A DNA stretch of 64,000 bases. It comes from Aggregatilineales bacterium. GTDB lineage: Bacteria > Chloroflexota > Anaerolineae > Aggregatilineales > Ch27. Location of the stretch: the NCBI GenBank assembly GCA_029976005.1, contig JARKOQ010000246.1, positions 1-64,000 of the forward strand, given 5' to 3'. A program made the translations under genes and the position numbers. Under the pieces are notes generated by a model. That model saw nothing but the letters and a program-made list of their open reading frames with translations. It ran no database searches and was not told the DNA's origin. This document shows, in pieces, positions 35,410 to 42,933 of this stretch. Each line of letters begins with the position of its first letter. The first letter of the stretch is position 1.

Positions 35410-36452
35410 TCCGGCTGTACGATCTTTCGCTGGAAGCACTGGAATCGCTGCTGACGGAGTGGGGGTATCCCGTTTTTCGGGCGCGCCAGATCTGGCGCTG
35501 GCTCTACGCCCAGAAGGCGACTCGCTTCGACCAGATGACCAATCTGCCGGCGGACCTCCGCCAGCAGTTGGAGGCGCAGACGACTCTTTCCGCACTGGAG
35601 CCGGTGCGGGAGCTGGCCTCGTCGGACGGCCGGACGGTCAAATGGCTGTTCCGGCTGGCGGACGGCCAGTTGATCGAAAGCGTCCTGATGGATTATGCCG
35701 ACGGGCGGCGCACGGCCTGTATCAGCACGCAAGCCGGCTGCGCGATGGGCTGCGTGTTCTGCGCCACCGGCCAGATGGGGTTCGCGCGCCACCTGAGTGC
35801 CGGCGAGATTGTGGAGCAGGCCATCATCCTGGCCCGCTGGCTGGAAGCACGCCAGGAGCGCCTGAGCAACGTCGTCTTGATGGGGATGGGCGAACCCCTG
35901 CATAATTACGAGGCCGTGTTGGAGGGTATTCATCGCCTGAACGCGCCCGAGGGTTTGGGGATCGGCCAGCGGCACATCACGCTGAGCACGGTGGGGCTTG
36001 TGCCGCAGATCAGACGGCTGGCGGACGAAGGGCTTCAGGTCAAGCTGGCGATCAGTCTGCACGCGGCCAGTGACGAGGAACGTTCGGCGCTCCTGCCGGT
36101 CAACCGGCGCTGGCCGCTGGCCGAGCTGATGGACGCCTGCCGCTACTACATCGACAAGACGGATCGGCGCGTCACCTTCGAATGGGCCTTGATCGCGGGG
36201 GAGAATGATGTCCCGGAGCAGGCGCACGCCCTGGGCAGGCTGCTGCATGGCCTGCTGTGCCACGTCAATCTGATCCCCCTCAATCCGACTCAGGGGTATG
36301 GGGGAAGCGCTTCCGGCAGCGAAAGCGTGGCGCGGTTCCAGGCCGTCCTGAGCGACTACGGCGTGACCAGCACCGTCCGGGTCAGGCGCGGCATCGACAT
36401 CAACGCCGGCTGCGGGCAGCTCAAGGCCGAGACGCTGCGGGGCGAAGCCTAA
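35406..36452 (+). CDS. rlmN: 23S rRNA/tRNA adenine-C2 methyltransferase RlmN
   Basis: A 348-residue radical-SAM enzyme that methylates A2503 of 23S rRNA and A37 of some tRNAs. The iron-sulfur motif is CAMGCVFC (three Cys), followed by [31 protein letters not shown] and the terminal methyl-carrying Cys region ([13 protein letters not shown]) are present. The start ATG overlaps the stop of the pseudo-peptidase gene by four bases, which suggests translational coupling. The stop codon overlaps the stop of the convergent chemoreceptor-like gene. Confidence 0.95.
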   Translation: MIRLYDLSLEALESLLTEWGYPVFRARQIWRWLYAQKATRFDQMTNLPADLRQQLEAQTTLSALEPVRELASSDGRTVKWLFRLADGQLIESVLMDYADGRRTACISTQAGCAMGCVFCATGQMGFARHLSAGEIVEQAIILARWLEARQERLSNVVLMGMGEPLHNYEAVLEGIHRLNAPEGLGIGQRHITLSTVGLVPQIRRLADEGLQVKLAISLHAASDEERSALLPVNRRWPLAELMDACRYYIDKTDRRVTFEWALIAGENDVPEQAHALGRLLHGLLCHVNLIPLNPTQGYGGSASGSESVARFQAVLSDYGVTSTVRVRRGIDINAGCGQLKAETLRGEA

Positions 36453-37948
36453 AATTCCTCCAACCCGCTGCCGTAACGTGCAATGGCCGAAAGCAGTTCC
36501 TCGGACAACCGGCTGAGACTTTCCGCCACGACTTCCGCCGTGCGAGTCGACTCCAGATTCTTCTGGGTCACGTCGTGGATGTTGCGCATGGACTGGGTGA
36601 TCTGTTCCAGGCCGGTGGCCTGCTGATCGATGGCGACCAGGATACTGCGCATCGATTCGGCGGTCTGGTTGACATTGTCGTTGAGCTGGGTGATGGTGTG
36701 ACCGGCTTCCTGGGAGAGGGCCATGCCTTTGTCGACCTGCTGATCTCCCAATTCGGTCGCTCTGACGGTTTGCTTCATCGCTTCCTGAATTTCGCTCAGG
36801 ATCATCTGAACCTGGGCGGCGGCTTCCTTGGACTGTTGTGACAGGGTGCGGACTTCGTCCGCGACCACGGCGAAACCTCGCCCGTGCGCCCCTGCGCGGG
36901 CCGCTTCGATGCTGGCGTTCAGAGCCAGCAGGTTGCTCTGCGTGGCGATTTCGCTGACCGAGCCGATGATCTCGTCGATGCGCTGCATCTGTTCCGCCAG
37001 GGCGGCGATGTTGTGGGCGATGACCGTGACCTGGGCGCGGATCTGGCTCATCCCGTCCACGGTGGTGCTGATCGCCTGCTGCCCGCGATCGGCCATGTGG
37101 GTGGTGGTTTCGGATAGCTCGGAGACGTTCCGGGCCTGGTCGCGTACCTGGTCGGCGAGAGCGATGAACTGGTTGAGCATGGCCACGGCCTCGGTGATGA
37201 CGGCGGCCTGTTGTTCGGCCCCGCTGCTCTGCTGGCCCGTGACCATGTGGATGGCCGAGGCGGCCCTCCCCAGGCCATCGGCGGTGGCGCTGATCTGGAG
37301 CGAGAGGTTCTGAATCTCGTGTCCCTGTTGGGTGATGGCCGAATGGCGGGCTTCCGATTCCGCCTGATGAGGCAGGAGCAGCAGGACACCCAGATGAGTG
37401 ACCAGGAGGGTCACTTCCGCGGCGATGAGCGCGTCGTTCAGCATTGCGATATCGCTGCGGGGCAAGGCGCGGGCCAGGAGGCTGGCGATCAGGACGGCGG
37501 CCGCTTCGAGCAGGTACCAGAGGACCGCCCGTGAGAGGCCCCAGTAGTACAGAACGGCTCCGGTCAGCAGGCTGCCCAGTGGAACCAGGATCAGCCACCA
37601 GATCGGATACGGCGCAAAGGCCAGCCAGATCGACAGCAGGGCGAGTGTCGCGCCGAGAAGGGAAATCCGCAGCACGATCATCACGAACCGGGTGCGCACG
37701 ATGAGCAGACCGACGATTCCCGTGATCAGCGGAATCAGGCTGGCGGCCACGAGCGGCCAGGGTGCTCCGGCGATCAAGGTGCCGGCGACGAGCAGCCCGC
37801 CGCCCACGCACTGAGCCAGATTGATTGGCGCGGTGGGGGAATCCTGGGCGATGCGCGCGGCTCGGCGGCGAAGCGGGCTGATCAGAGCGACTTCCGATGT
37901 CTGTTCGAACATGGCCGGTCGGGCGTGCTCCTGTCGTTTAGGTTGCAT
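36449..37948 (-). CDS. Methyl-accepting chemotaxis-like protein with a six-helix membrane domain
   Basis: A 499-residue protein. The N-terminal 190 residues form about six membrane helices with no periplasmic ligand domain and no HAMP. The rest is a coiled-coil signalling domain whose hairpin tip is [38 protein letters not shown], the MCP signature that binds CheA and CheW. ATG 37948 is used; ATG 37912 is possible. No che or flagellar gene is in the window. It may feed a chemosensory array that controls something other than swimming. Confidence 0.88.
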   Translation of the reverse strand: MQPKRQEHARPAMFEQTSEVALISPLRRRAARIAQDSPTAPINLAQCVGGGLLVAGTLIAGAPWPLVAASLIPLITGIVGLLIVRTRFVMIVLRISLLGATLALLSIWLAFAPYPIWWLILVPLGSLLTGAVLYYWGLSRAVLWYLLEAAAVLIASLLARALPRSDIAMLNDALIAAEVTLLVTHLGVLLLLPHQAESEARHSAITQQGHEIQNLSLQISATADGLGRAASAIHMVTGQQSSGAEQQAAVITEAVAMLNQFIALADQVRDQARNVSELSETTTHMADRGQQAISTTVDGMSQIRAQVTVIAHNIAALAEQMQRIDEIIGSVSEIATQSNLLALNASIEAARAGAHGRGFAVVADEVRTLSQQSKEAAAQVQMILSEIQEAMKQTVRATELGDQQVDKGMALSQEAGHTITQLNDNVNQTAESMRSILVAIDQQATGLEQITQSMRNIHDVTQKNLESTRTAEVVAESLSRLSEELLSAIARYGSGLEEF

Positions 37949-38004
37949 GTAGCCAGGTCACTTCCACGCAGGGTACAACAACGGTTATTTCAGCATCCGG
38001 CTGG

Positions 38005-38013
38005 ATTATAGCA
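38005..38013 (-). promoter_or_regulatory. Extended -10 for the chemoreceptor-like gene
   Basis: TGCTATAAT on the minus strand, 57 bases before the start at 37948. Confidence 0.6.
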
Positions 38014-38048
38014 CAGGACGGCAGACCGCGCGGGCAAGCGCCCTGGAA

Positions 38049-38077
38049 TTGGTTTTGGCCGGGCGGGGTGTTAGAAT
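38049..38077 (+). promoter_or_regulatory. Promoter of recF
   Basis: TTGGTT (38049-38054), 17-base spacer and TAGAAT (38072-38077) with upstream TG; leader about 35 bases. Confidence 0.55.
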
Positions 38078-38113
38078 CCGGCTGCCACGGTTTTGAGAGT
38101 TGGTCTGATCGAC

Positions 38114-39319
38114 ATGCACATCGAGTACCTTTCGGTCACGAATTTTCGCAATTTCGCGCGGCTGGAGCTGGCTTTTCCACAGGGGCCCGTCTTGCTCCAC
38201 GGCGCGAATGCCCAGGGCAAGACCAGTCTGCTGGAGGCGATCTACTATCTGGCGACCAGTTCCTCGCCGTATACCACGGCCGACTGGCAGTTGATCAACT
38301 GGCGCGCCGAAAACGATGTGATCCCCTTCACCCGGCTGAGCGCAGACGTTGTCTCCCGCCAAAGCCCGCTGAACCGGATCGAGGTCACGCTGACGCGGGA
38401 GCGGAATGGCGGCGAGGTCCGGACACGGAAGGACATCCGGCTGAACGGCGTCAACCGGCGGGTGATGGACCTGGTCGGACAGGTCAATGTGGTGCTGTTT
38501 CTACCGCGCGACCTCAGTCTGATCGAAGGCTCTCCGGCGGAGCGGCGGAACTACCTGAACGCCACGTTGTGCCAGACCAACCGGGCTTACTGCGAAGCCT
38601 TGGGGATCTTCGAGAAACTGCTCACCCAGCGGAATGCCCTGCTCAAGCGGATTCTGGACAGACAGGCCAGCCCGGACGAACTGGAATTCTGGGATGGCCA
38701 ACTGGCGGATCAGGCCGGAGTCCTGATTGCCGGGCGGCAGCGGCTGCTGCGCGACCTCGAAAATCGCGCCCAGCGCGTCCACCTCGATCTGACCGGGCGG
38801 CGCGAGGTGCTCGAAATCGAATACCAGCCCAGTTTTCTGCCCACGGCCGAAGGCGACGGACAGCTTTCCTTCGGCACGCCGGGCCTCGACCTGCACCGCG
38901 ATCTCAGCGCGCAGGAGATCGTGCCTCAGTATCTCGACGCGCTGCGCGCCAGCCGGGCCGATCACATCGAGCGCGGCATGACCCTGTCCGGCCCGCATCG
39001 GGACGAGCTGCGCTTTCAGATCAACCAGCGCGACGTAGGTTTGTACGGGTCGCGAGGGCAGGCGCGAACTGCCGTCCTGTCGCTGAAACTGGCGGAGCTG
39101 GAGTGGATGCGCGATTCGATCGGGGAGTGGCCGCTACTGCTGCTGGACGAGGTGATCGCCGAGCTGGATGCCGACCGGCGGGCCTATCTGCTGGAGCGGA
39201 TTGATGGGGCGACCCAGTCGATCCTGACGACCACCGACCGGAACATCTTCACGCCGTCGTTCCTGGCACGCGCGGTCTCGTGGCAGGTGATGGAAGGGCA
39301 GATCACCACCATCTCCTGA
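38114..39319 (+). CDS. recF: DNA replication/repair protein RecF
   Basis: A 401-residue SMC-like ATPase that loads RecA at gapped DNA. Walker A is GANAQGKTSLLEAIY near residue 34, the ABC signature is LSGPHRDEL, and Walker B is LLLLDEVIAELD. The N-terminus MHIEYLSVTNFRNF is the RecF hallmark and supports ATG 38114 over an upstream TTG. It is not beside dnaA, dnaN or gyrB here. Convergent with the phosphoesterase gene, 15 bp apart. Confidence 0.95.
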   Translation: MHIEYLSVTNFRNFARLELAFPQGPVLLHGANAQGKTSLLEAIYYLATSSSPYTTADWQLINWRAENDVIPFTRLSADVVSRQSPLNRIEVTLTRERNGGEVRTRKDIRLNGVNRRVMDLVGQVNVVLFLPRDLSLIEGSPAERRNYLNATLCQTNRAYCEALGIFEKLLTQRNALLKRILDRQASPDELEFWDGQLADQAGVLIAGRQRLLRDLENRAQRVHLDLTGRREVLEIEYQPSFLPTAEGDGQLSFGTPGLDLHRDLSAQEIVPQYLDALRASRADHIERGMTLSGPHRDELRFQINQRDVGLYGSRGQARTAVLSLKLAELEWMRDSIGEWPLLLLDEVIAELDADRRAYLLERIDGATQSILTTTDRNIFTPSFLARAVSWQVMEGQITTIS

Positions 39320-39334
39320 GGGGAGGCCCAGGGA

Positions 39335-40171
39335 TCAGAACACGTAATTGGTGGCGAAGTCCTTGCGGTACTGCGCGAAGCTCTCCGGATCGTCCGGAGT
39401 CACGTTGTAGCTCTTGCAGAAGCGCAGGTAGTGCCAGAAGTGGAAGGATGCGGTCTCGATCTCGTAGGCGAACACCTGGGCGGCCACGCCGGTATCCCAG
39501 TAGCCGGAGTTGTGCCACTGGCGGAGCAGTTCGTCGCGATCGTATTCGGCCCGCCGGATTTCGGCCTGCCAGTTCTGGCGCGTCCAGGTTAGTAGGAGAT
39601 ACTGCGCCGCCGGATCGTGATTAAACGGGGAACCCACCGAGCCGCTGTTGAGCACCCAGTGGTTGGGTGTGTGCCGGTTCATGGGGACGTGAGTATGCGC
39701 GCCAACGACGATCGAGTAGGGCGTCTTGGCGAGGATGGCGTCCAGCTTGTGGTCGCGCTCGTGGGCGTAGAGGCCCTCGTTCAGGCGGTTGGGGCTGCCG
39801 TGGACGACCTGGACTTTGGGCGCGCCGGGCACCTCGATGATGTGCTGAAAAGGCAACGCGGCCATCCAGTCGAACCAGGAGCGATCCAGGCGCTGCATCT
39901 CCAGCCGGGTGGGGGCCCACCAGCCATCGTCCCAATCGTCCGGCGGCATACCGCGAGCGCACATCGTCCAGAAGGCTTCATGGTTGCCCTGGACGACGGT
40001 CCACTTGCGGCCGGCGACGAACTCCAGGACTTCGGCGCTGTGGGGGCCGCGGCCAACGAGGTCGCCATCGACGATCACCTGATCGGCCCTGGCCTGGGCG
40101 AGATCCGCGTACACAGCCTCGAGTGCGGGTAGATTGCCATGAATGTCGGAGATGATCGCGATTCTGGCCAT
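39335..40171 (-). CDS. Calcineurin-like metallophosphoesterase
   Basis: A 278-residue cytoplasmic phosphoesterase. Metal-site motifs in order are DIHGN (start), GDLVGRGP, GNHE, HGS and GAHTHVP, all intact, as in the YfcE/PP-like phosphodiesterases and diadenosine-tetraphosphatase-like enzymes. The C-terminal 100 residues are outside the core fold and contain an Asp/Trp-rich segment. Substrate is unknown. Single-gene unit transcribed away from deoC's terminator region. Confidence 0.9.
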   Translation of the reverse strand: MARIAIISDIHGNLPALEAVYADLAQARADQVIVDGDLVGRGPHSAEVLEFVAGRKWTVVQGNHEAFWTMCARGMPPDDWDDGWWAPTRLEMQRLDRSWFDWMAALPFQHIIEVPGAPKVQVVHGSPNRLNEGLYAHERDHKLDAILAKTPYSIVVGAHTHVPMNRHTPNHWVLNSGSVGSPFNHDPAAQYLLLTWTRQNWQAEIRRAEYDRDELLRQWHNSGYWDTGVAAQVFAYEIETASFHFWHYLRFCKSYNVTPDDPESFAQYRKDFATNYVF

Positions 40172-40282
40172 GGTCGGCGTTCTATGCGTGACTGATCACG
40201 GCAGGCGCTGGTCTATCCCAAGGGCGGCCTGCCTGATCGGAGAGGTGAAAGCGGCCTGGGAACAGCGGCCGCGCGTGAGCGT

Positions 40283-40993
40283 TCAATAGCCCTGATCCGG
40301 CGCGGACGATTGTTGATCGCCCTGGGCTTCCTGCACGATCCGGACGCCCGCGCTGGCGCCGATGCGAGTCGCCCCTGCCGAGATCATGCGCAGCGTTTCC
40401 TCATAGGTGCGCACGCCACCAGAGGCTTTGACGCCCATGTTGGCGCCAACTGTCCGGCGCATCAGGGCGATATCCTCCACGGTGGCTCCACCTGGCCCGA
40501 AGCCCGTGCTCGTCTTGACGAAATCCGCGCCAGCCTGCTTGCAGATCATGCAGGCGCGCACCTTTTCCTCGTTGCTGAGCAGAGCGGTTTCCAGGATGAC
40601 CTTGCACAGCGCGCCGCCGGCGTGAGCCGCCTCGACCACCTGGCGGATGTCGTCCGCGACGACTTCCCAGCGGCCGCTCTTGATGGCGCCGATGTTGACG
40701 ACCATGTCGACTTCGGAAGCGCCATCCTGAAGGGCCTCGCGCGTCTCGAATACCTTGACTGCGGTGACGTGCGCTCCCAGTGGAAAACCGATGACCGTGC
40801 AGACGACCACGGGCGAGCCGCGCAGGAGTTCCGCGCACAGGCTCACGTAGGTCGGATTGACGCAGACCGAAGCGAAGCCATATTCGCGGGCTTCCGCGCA
40901 AAGCCGGGTGATCTGCGCTTCGGTGGCCTCTGGTTTGAGCAGTGTGTGATCGATGTAGCGGGCGATATCCTGTGGGGAAAGCGATTGACCCAT
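40283..40993 (-). CDS. deoC: Deoxyribose-phosphate aldolase
   Basis: A 236-residue class I aldolase converting 2-deoxyribose-5-phosphate to glyceraldehyde-3-phosphate and acetaldehyde in nucleoside breakdown. [13 protein letters not shown] opens the barrel; [16 protein letters not shown] contains the Schiff-base Lys; [12 protein letters not shown] provides the second Lys. ATG 40993 was chosen because the family begins just before this barrel strand; a longer reading from 41110 crosses a likely -10 (TATAAT, minus strand, 41091-41096). No other deo gene is adjacent. Confidence 0.94.
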   Translation of the reverse strand: MGQSLSPQDIARYIDHTLLKPEATEAQITRLCAEAREYGFASVCVNPTYVSLCAELLRGSPVVVCTVIGFPLGAHVTAVKVFETREALQDGASEVDMVVNIGAIKSGRWEVVADDIRQVVEAAHAGGALCKVILETALLSNEEKVRACMICKQAGADFVKTSTGFGPGGATVEDIALMRRTVGANMGVKASGGVRTYEETLRMISAGATRIGASAGVRIVQEAQGDQQSSAPDQGY

Positions 40994-41090
40994 GATCCTC
41001 AAACCGGCGGACGCCGGCCCTCCACCGGGGCAAGCCAGATGAAAAACGTGGTACGGCGTGGTTCCCGCACCGCGAGGGGGATTATAGTCC

Positions 41091-41096
41091 GCCTGG
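41091..41096 (-). promoter_or_regulatory. -10 element for deoC
   Basis: TATAAT on the minus strand, 98 bases before the deoC start. Confidence 0.45.
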
Positions 41097-41151
41097 AGGG
41101 GCTTGTGCAAGCCGTCAGGCTTCCGGCAGGTTTGCGCCAGGCGGGGATAGG

Positions 41152-41180
41152 TTGACCGAACGATTCAGATGTGTTAGTCT
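41152..41180 (+). promoter_or_regulatory. Promoter of the LysM protein gene
   Basis: TTGACC (41152-41157), 17-base spacer and TAGTCT (41175-41180); leader about 95 bases. Confidence 0.55.
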
Positions 41181-41282
41181 AGCGGAGCTGAGGCGGTCAA
41201 CTGGCCGCGTTTTTCTCTTGTGCCAGCCGACCAGCCGGTTGCATGTCTTGTAGGACGAAGTGACTTGAGGAACAGCCTGTAC

Positions 41283-42866
41283 ATGAATACTCGACAGTTC
41301 TCTCGCTTGATCGGGATGCTGCTCATCGCCGCGCTGATGGTCTCAGTGCTGGCCGTGACAGCCCCTGTTGACGCGCAAACAAACCTCCTGAACAATCCGG
41401 ATTTCGAGCAGAACCACGGCGACGGCGTGAACCTGACCGCGCCTCCCGGCTGGGCCGTGCGTGGCAGTGAGTCCAGCGGGCTGGTGGGCCGCTACCTCCT
41501 GCGCGGGACGGAAGTCGTCGCCAACATCGGGATCAATTCCGGCAACGGCGCGTTTGACGCTTACAAGGGCTGGACCGCCTATAGCGTTTCCCTGTACCAG
41601 ACCGTGAGCAATATCCAGCCCGGCACCGCGCTGCGGCTTTCGGCTTTTGGACGTATCTGGAGCTGCGACAGCGACGCCCTGGCGGCCATCGACGGCTGCA
41701 TTGGCGGGGACGGCAGCGTGGGCAACCAGCTCAATACCGGCGGCTCCTTCCGGGTGGGCATCGACCCGACCGGGGGCAACGACCCGAATTCCGCCAATAT
41801 TGTGTGGTCGGGCACGACCAATCCGTATACCGGCTTCCAGCAGATGACGGTTGACGCGACGGCCAGCGCCAGTTCGGTGACGGTCGTGCTGAATGCCAGC
41901 ATGTCGATCCCGGTGCGGCACCAGCACGTCTTCTGGGACACCGCTTCCCTGACGGCGGGCGGATCCGGCGGCTCGACCTCCGGGGGACAGACATCTCAGG
42001 CCGTATCGGCGGTTGCCGCGGTGGTTTCCGCGCAGGGAGCGCAGGCAGACGGCTCGATCGTGCACACGGTGCAGTCCGGCGATACCCTGGCCGGGATTGC
42101 CGTCGCCTACAATATTACTATCCCAGAGCTGCTCCAGCTCAACAATCTGACGGCCGAGCAGGCGCGTCTGATCTATCCCGGCCAGAAGTTGATTGTCCGG
42201 CCGGCTCCGGCTGGCGCTGGGGCGCAGGAATCCACCAACGAGGAACAGCCAACTGGTGAAGGTGAGCCGGCTGAAGGCGCTGGCGAAGCGCAGCCCTCGG
42301 CCGAAACCGGCGAGAAGCCGATCGAGGAATATGACCCGGCCCCAATCGTTGAGGCATCTGTCCCCATGCTGCGGCTGGCCGACAGCAGCGCCACGGGCCA
42401 GGTCTGCGTCCTGCTGTTCGACGATGTTAACCCCAACCGCCTGCGTGAAAGCGGCGAGGCCCTGCTGGCCGGCGGCGAAATCGTGCTAACCCATGGCGGC
42501 GGGCAGATTGGCGCGCATACGACGGACGGTGAGAGCGAACCGTTCTGCTTCGAGACGCTGACTCCGGGGAACTATGAAGTGCTGCTGACCGCCCCGGCCA
42601 ACTATGGCCCGACCACGCCTTCGATCTACTCCCTGACGGTCAAGGCCGGGCAGAGCGTGGATGTCGTGTTCGGCGCGGCGCAGGGCTTCAATCCATCCCA
42701 ACCGGTTCTGACGCAGGGCGCGAGCCTGTTCGCCGAGCCGGCGGCCGAAACTGGATCCCGGCAGCCGCTGGATCAGATCATGCAGTACAGCGGCGTCATC
42801 GTCCTGGGGCTGGCCGGGGTTGTCCTGGTGGGCGGCAGTATCCTATCGTTCCTGCTGCGCCGGTAG
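41283..42866 (+). CDS. Secreted LysM/Cna-B-like surface protein with C-terminal membrane anchor
   Basis: A 527-residue exported protein. A signal peptide (cleavage near PVDAQ) is followed by a carbohydrate-binding-like beta domain (about 33-230, starting NLLNNPDFEQNHGDG), a LysM domain (about 258-305: IVHTVQSGDTLAGIAVAYNI and IYPGQKLIV), an acidic Glu/Pro linker, and a Cna-B/SdrD-like domain (about 370-475: CVLLFDDVNPNRLRESGE... FETLTPGNYEV). It ends with a hydrophobic helix and two Arg. Binds the cell wall via LysM and sits in the membrane by its tail. ATG 41283 is the start. Followed by a bidirectional terminator. Confidence 0.85.
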   Translation: MNTRQFSRLIGMLLIAALMVSVLAVTAPVDAQTNLLNNPDFEQNHGDGVNLTAPPGWAVRGSESSGLVGRYLLRGTEVVANIGINSGNGAFDAYKGWTAYSVSLYQTVSNIQPGTALRLSAFGRIWSCDSDALAAIDGCIGGDGSVGNQLNTGGSFRVGIDPTGGNDPNSANIVWSGTTNPYTGFQQMTVDATASASSVTVVLNASMSIPVRHQHVFWDTASLTAGGSGGSTSGGQTSQAVSAVAAVVSAQGAQADGSIVHTVQSGDTLAGIAVAYNITIPELLQLNNLTAEQARLIYPGQKLIVRPAPAGAGAQESTNEEQPTGEGEPAEGAGEAQPSAETGEKPIEEYDPAPIVEASVPMLRLADSSATGQVCVLLFDDVNPNRLRESGEALLAGGEIVLTHGGGQIGAHTTDGESEPFCFETLTPGNYEVLLTAPANYGPTTPSIYSLTVKAGQSVDVVFGAAQGFNPSQPVLTQGASLFAEPAAETGSRQPLDQIMQYSGVIVLGLAGVVLVGGSILSFLLRR

Positions 42867-42893
42867 TCGCGGCATAACACGGGCTTATTTCAG

Positions 42894-42922
42894 GGGGCGG
42901 CATCGAACATGCCGCCCCTTTG
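42894..42922. terminator. Bidirectional terminator after the LysM gene
   Basis: Stem GGGGCGGCAT (42894-42903) / ATGCCGCCCC (42909-42918) followed by TTTG; lies between convergent genes. Confidence 0.85.
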
Positions 42923-42933
42923 TGTTGGGTGAA

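Noticed and set aside
35388-37811. 807-codon minus-strand ORF spanning rlmN and the chemoreceptor gene
   Set aside because: It overlaps two real genes in another frame and is mostly Arg/Pro/Gly-rich.
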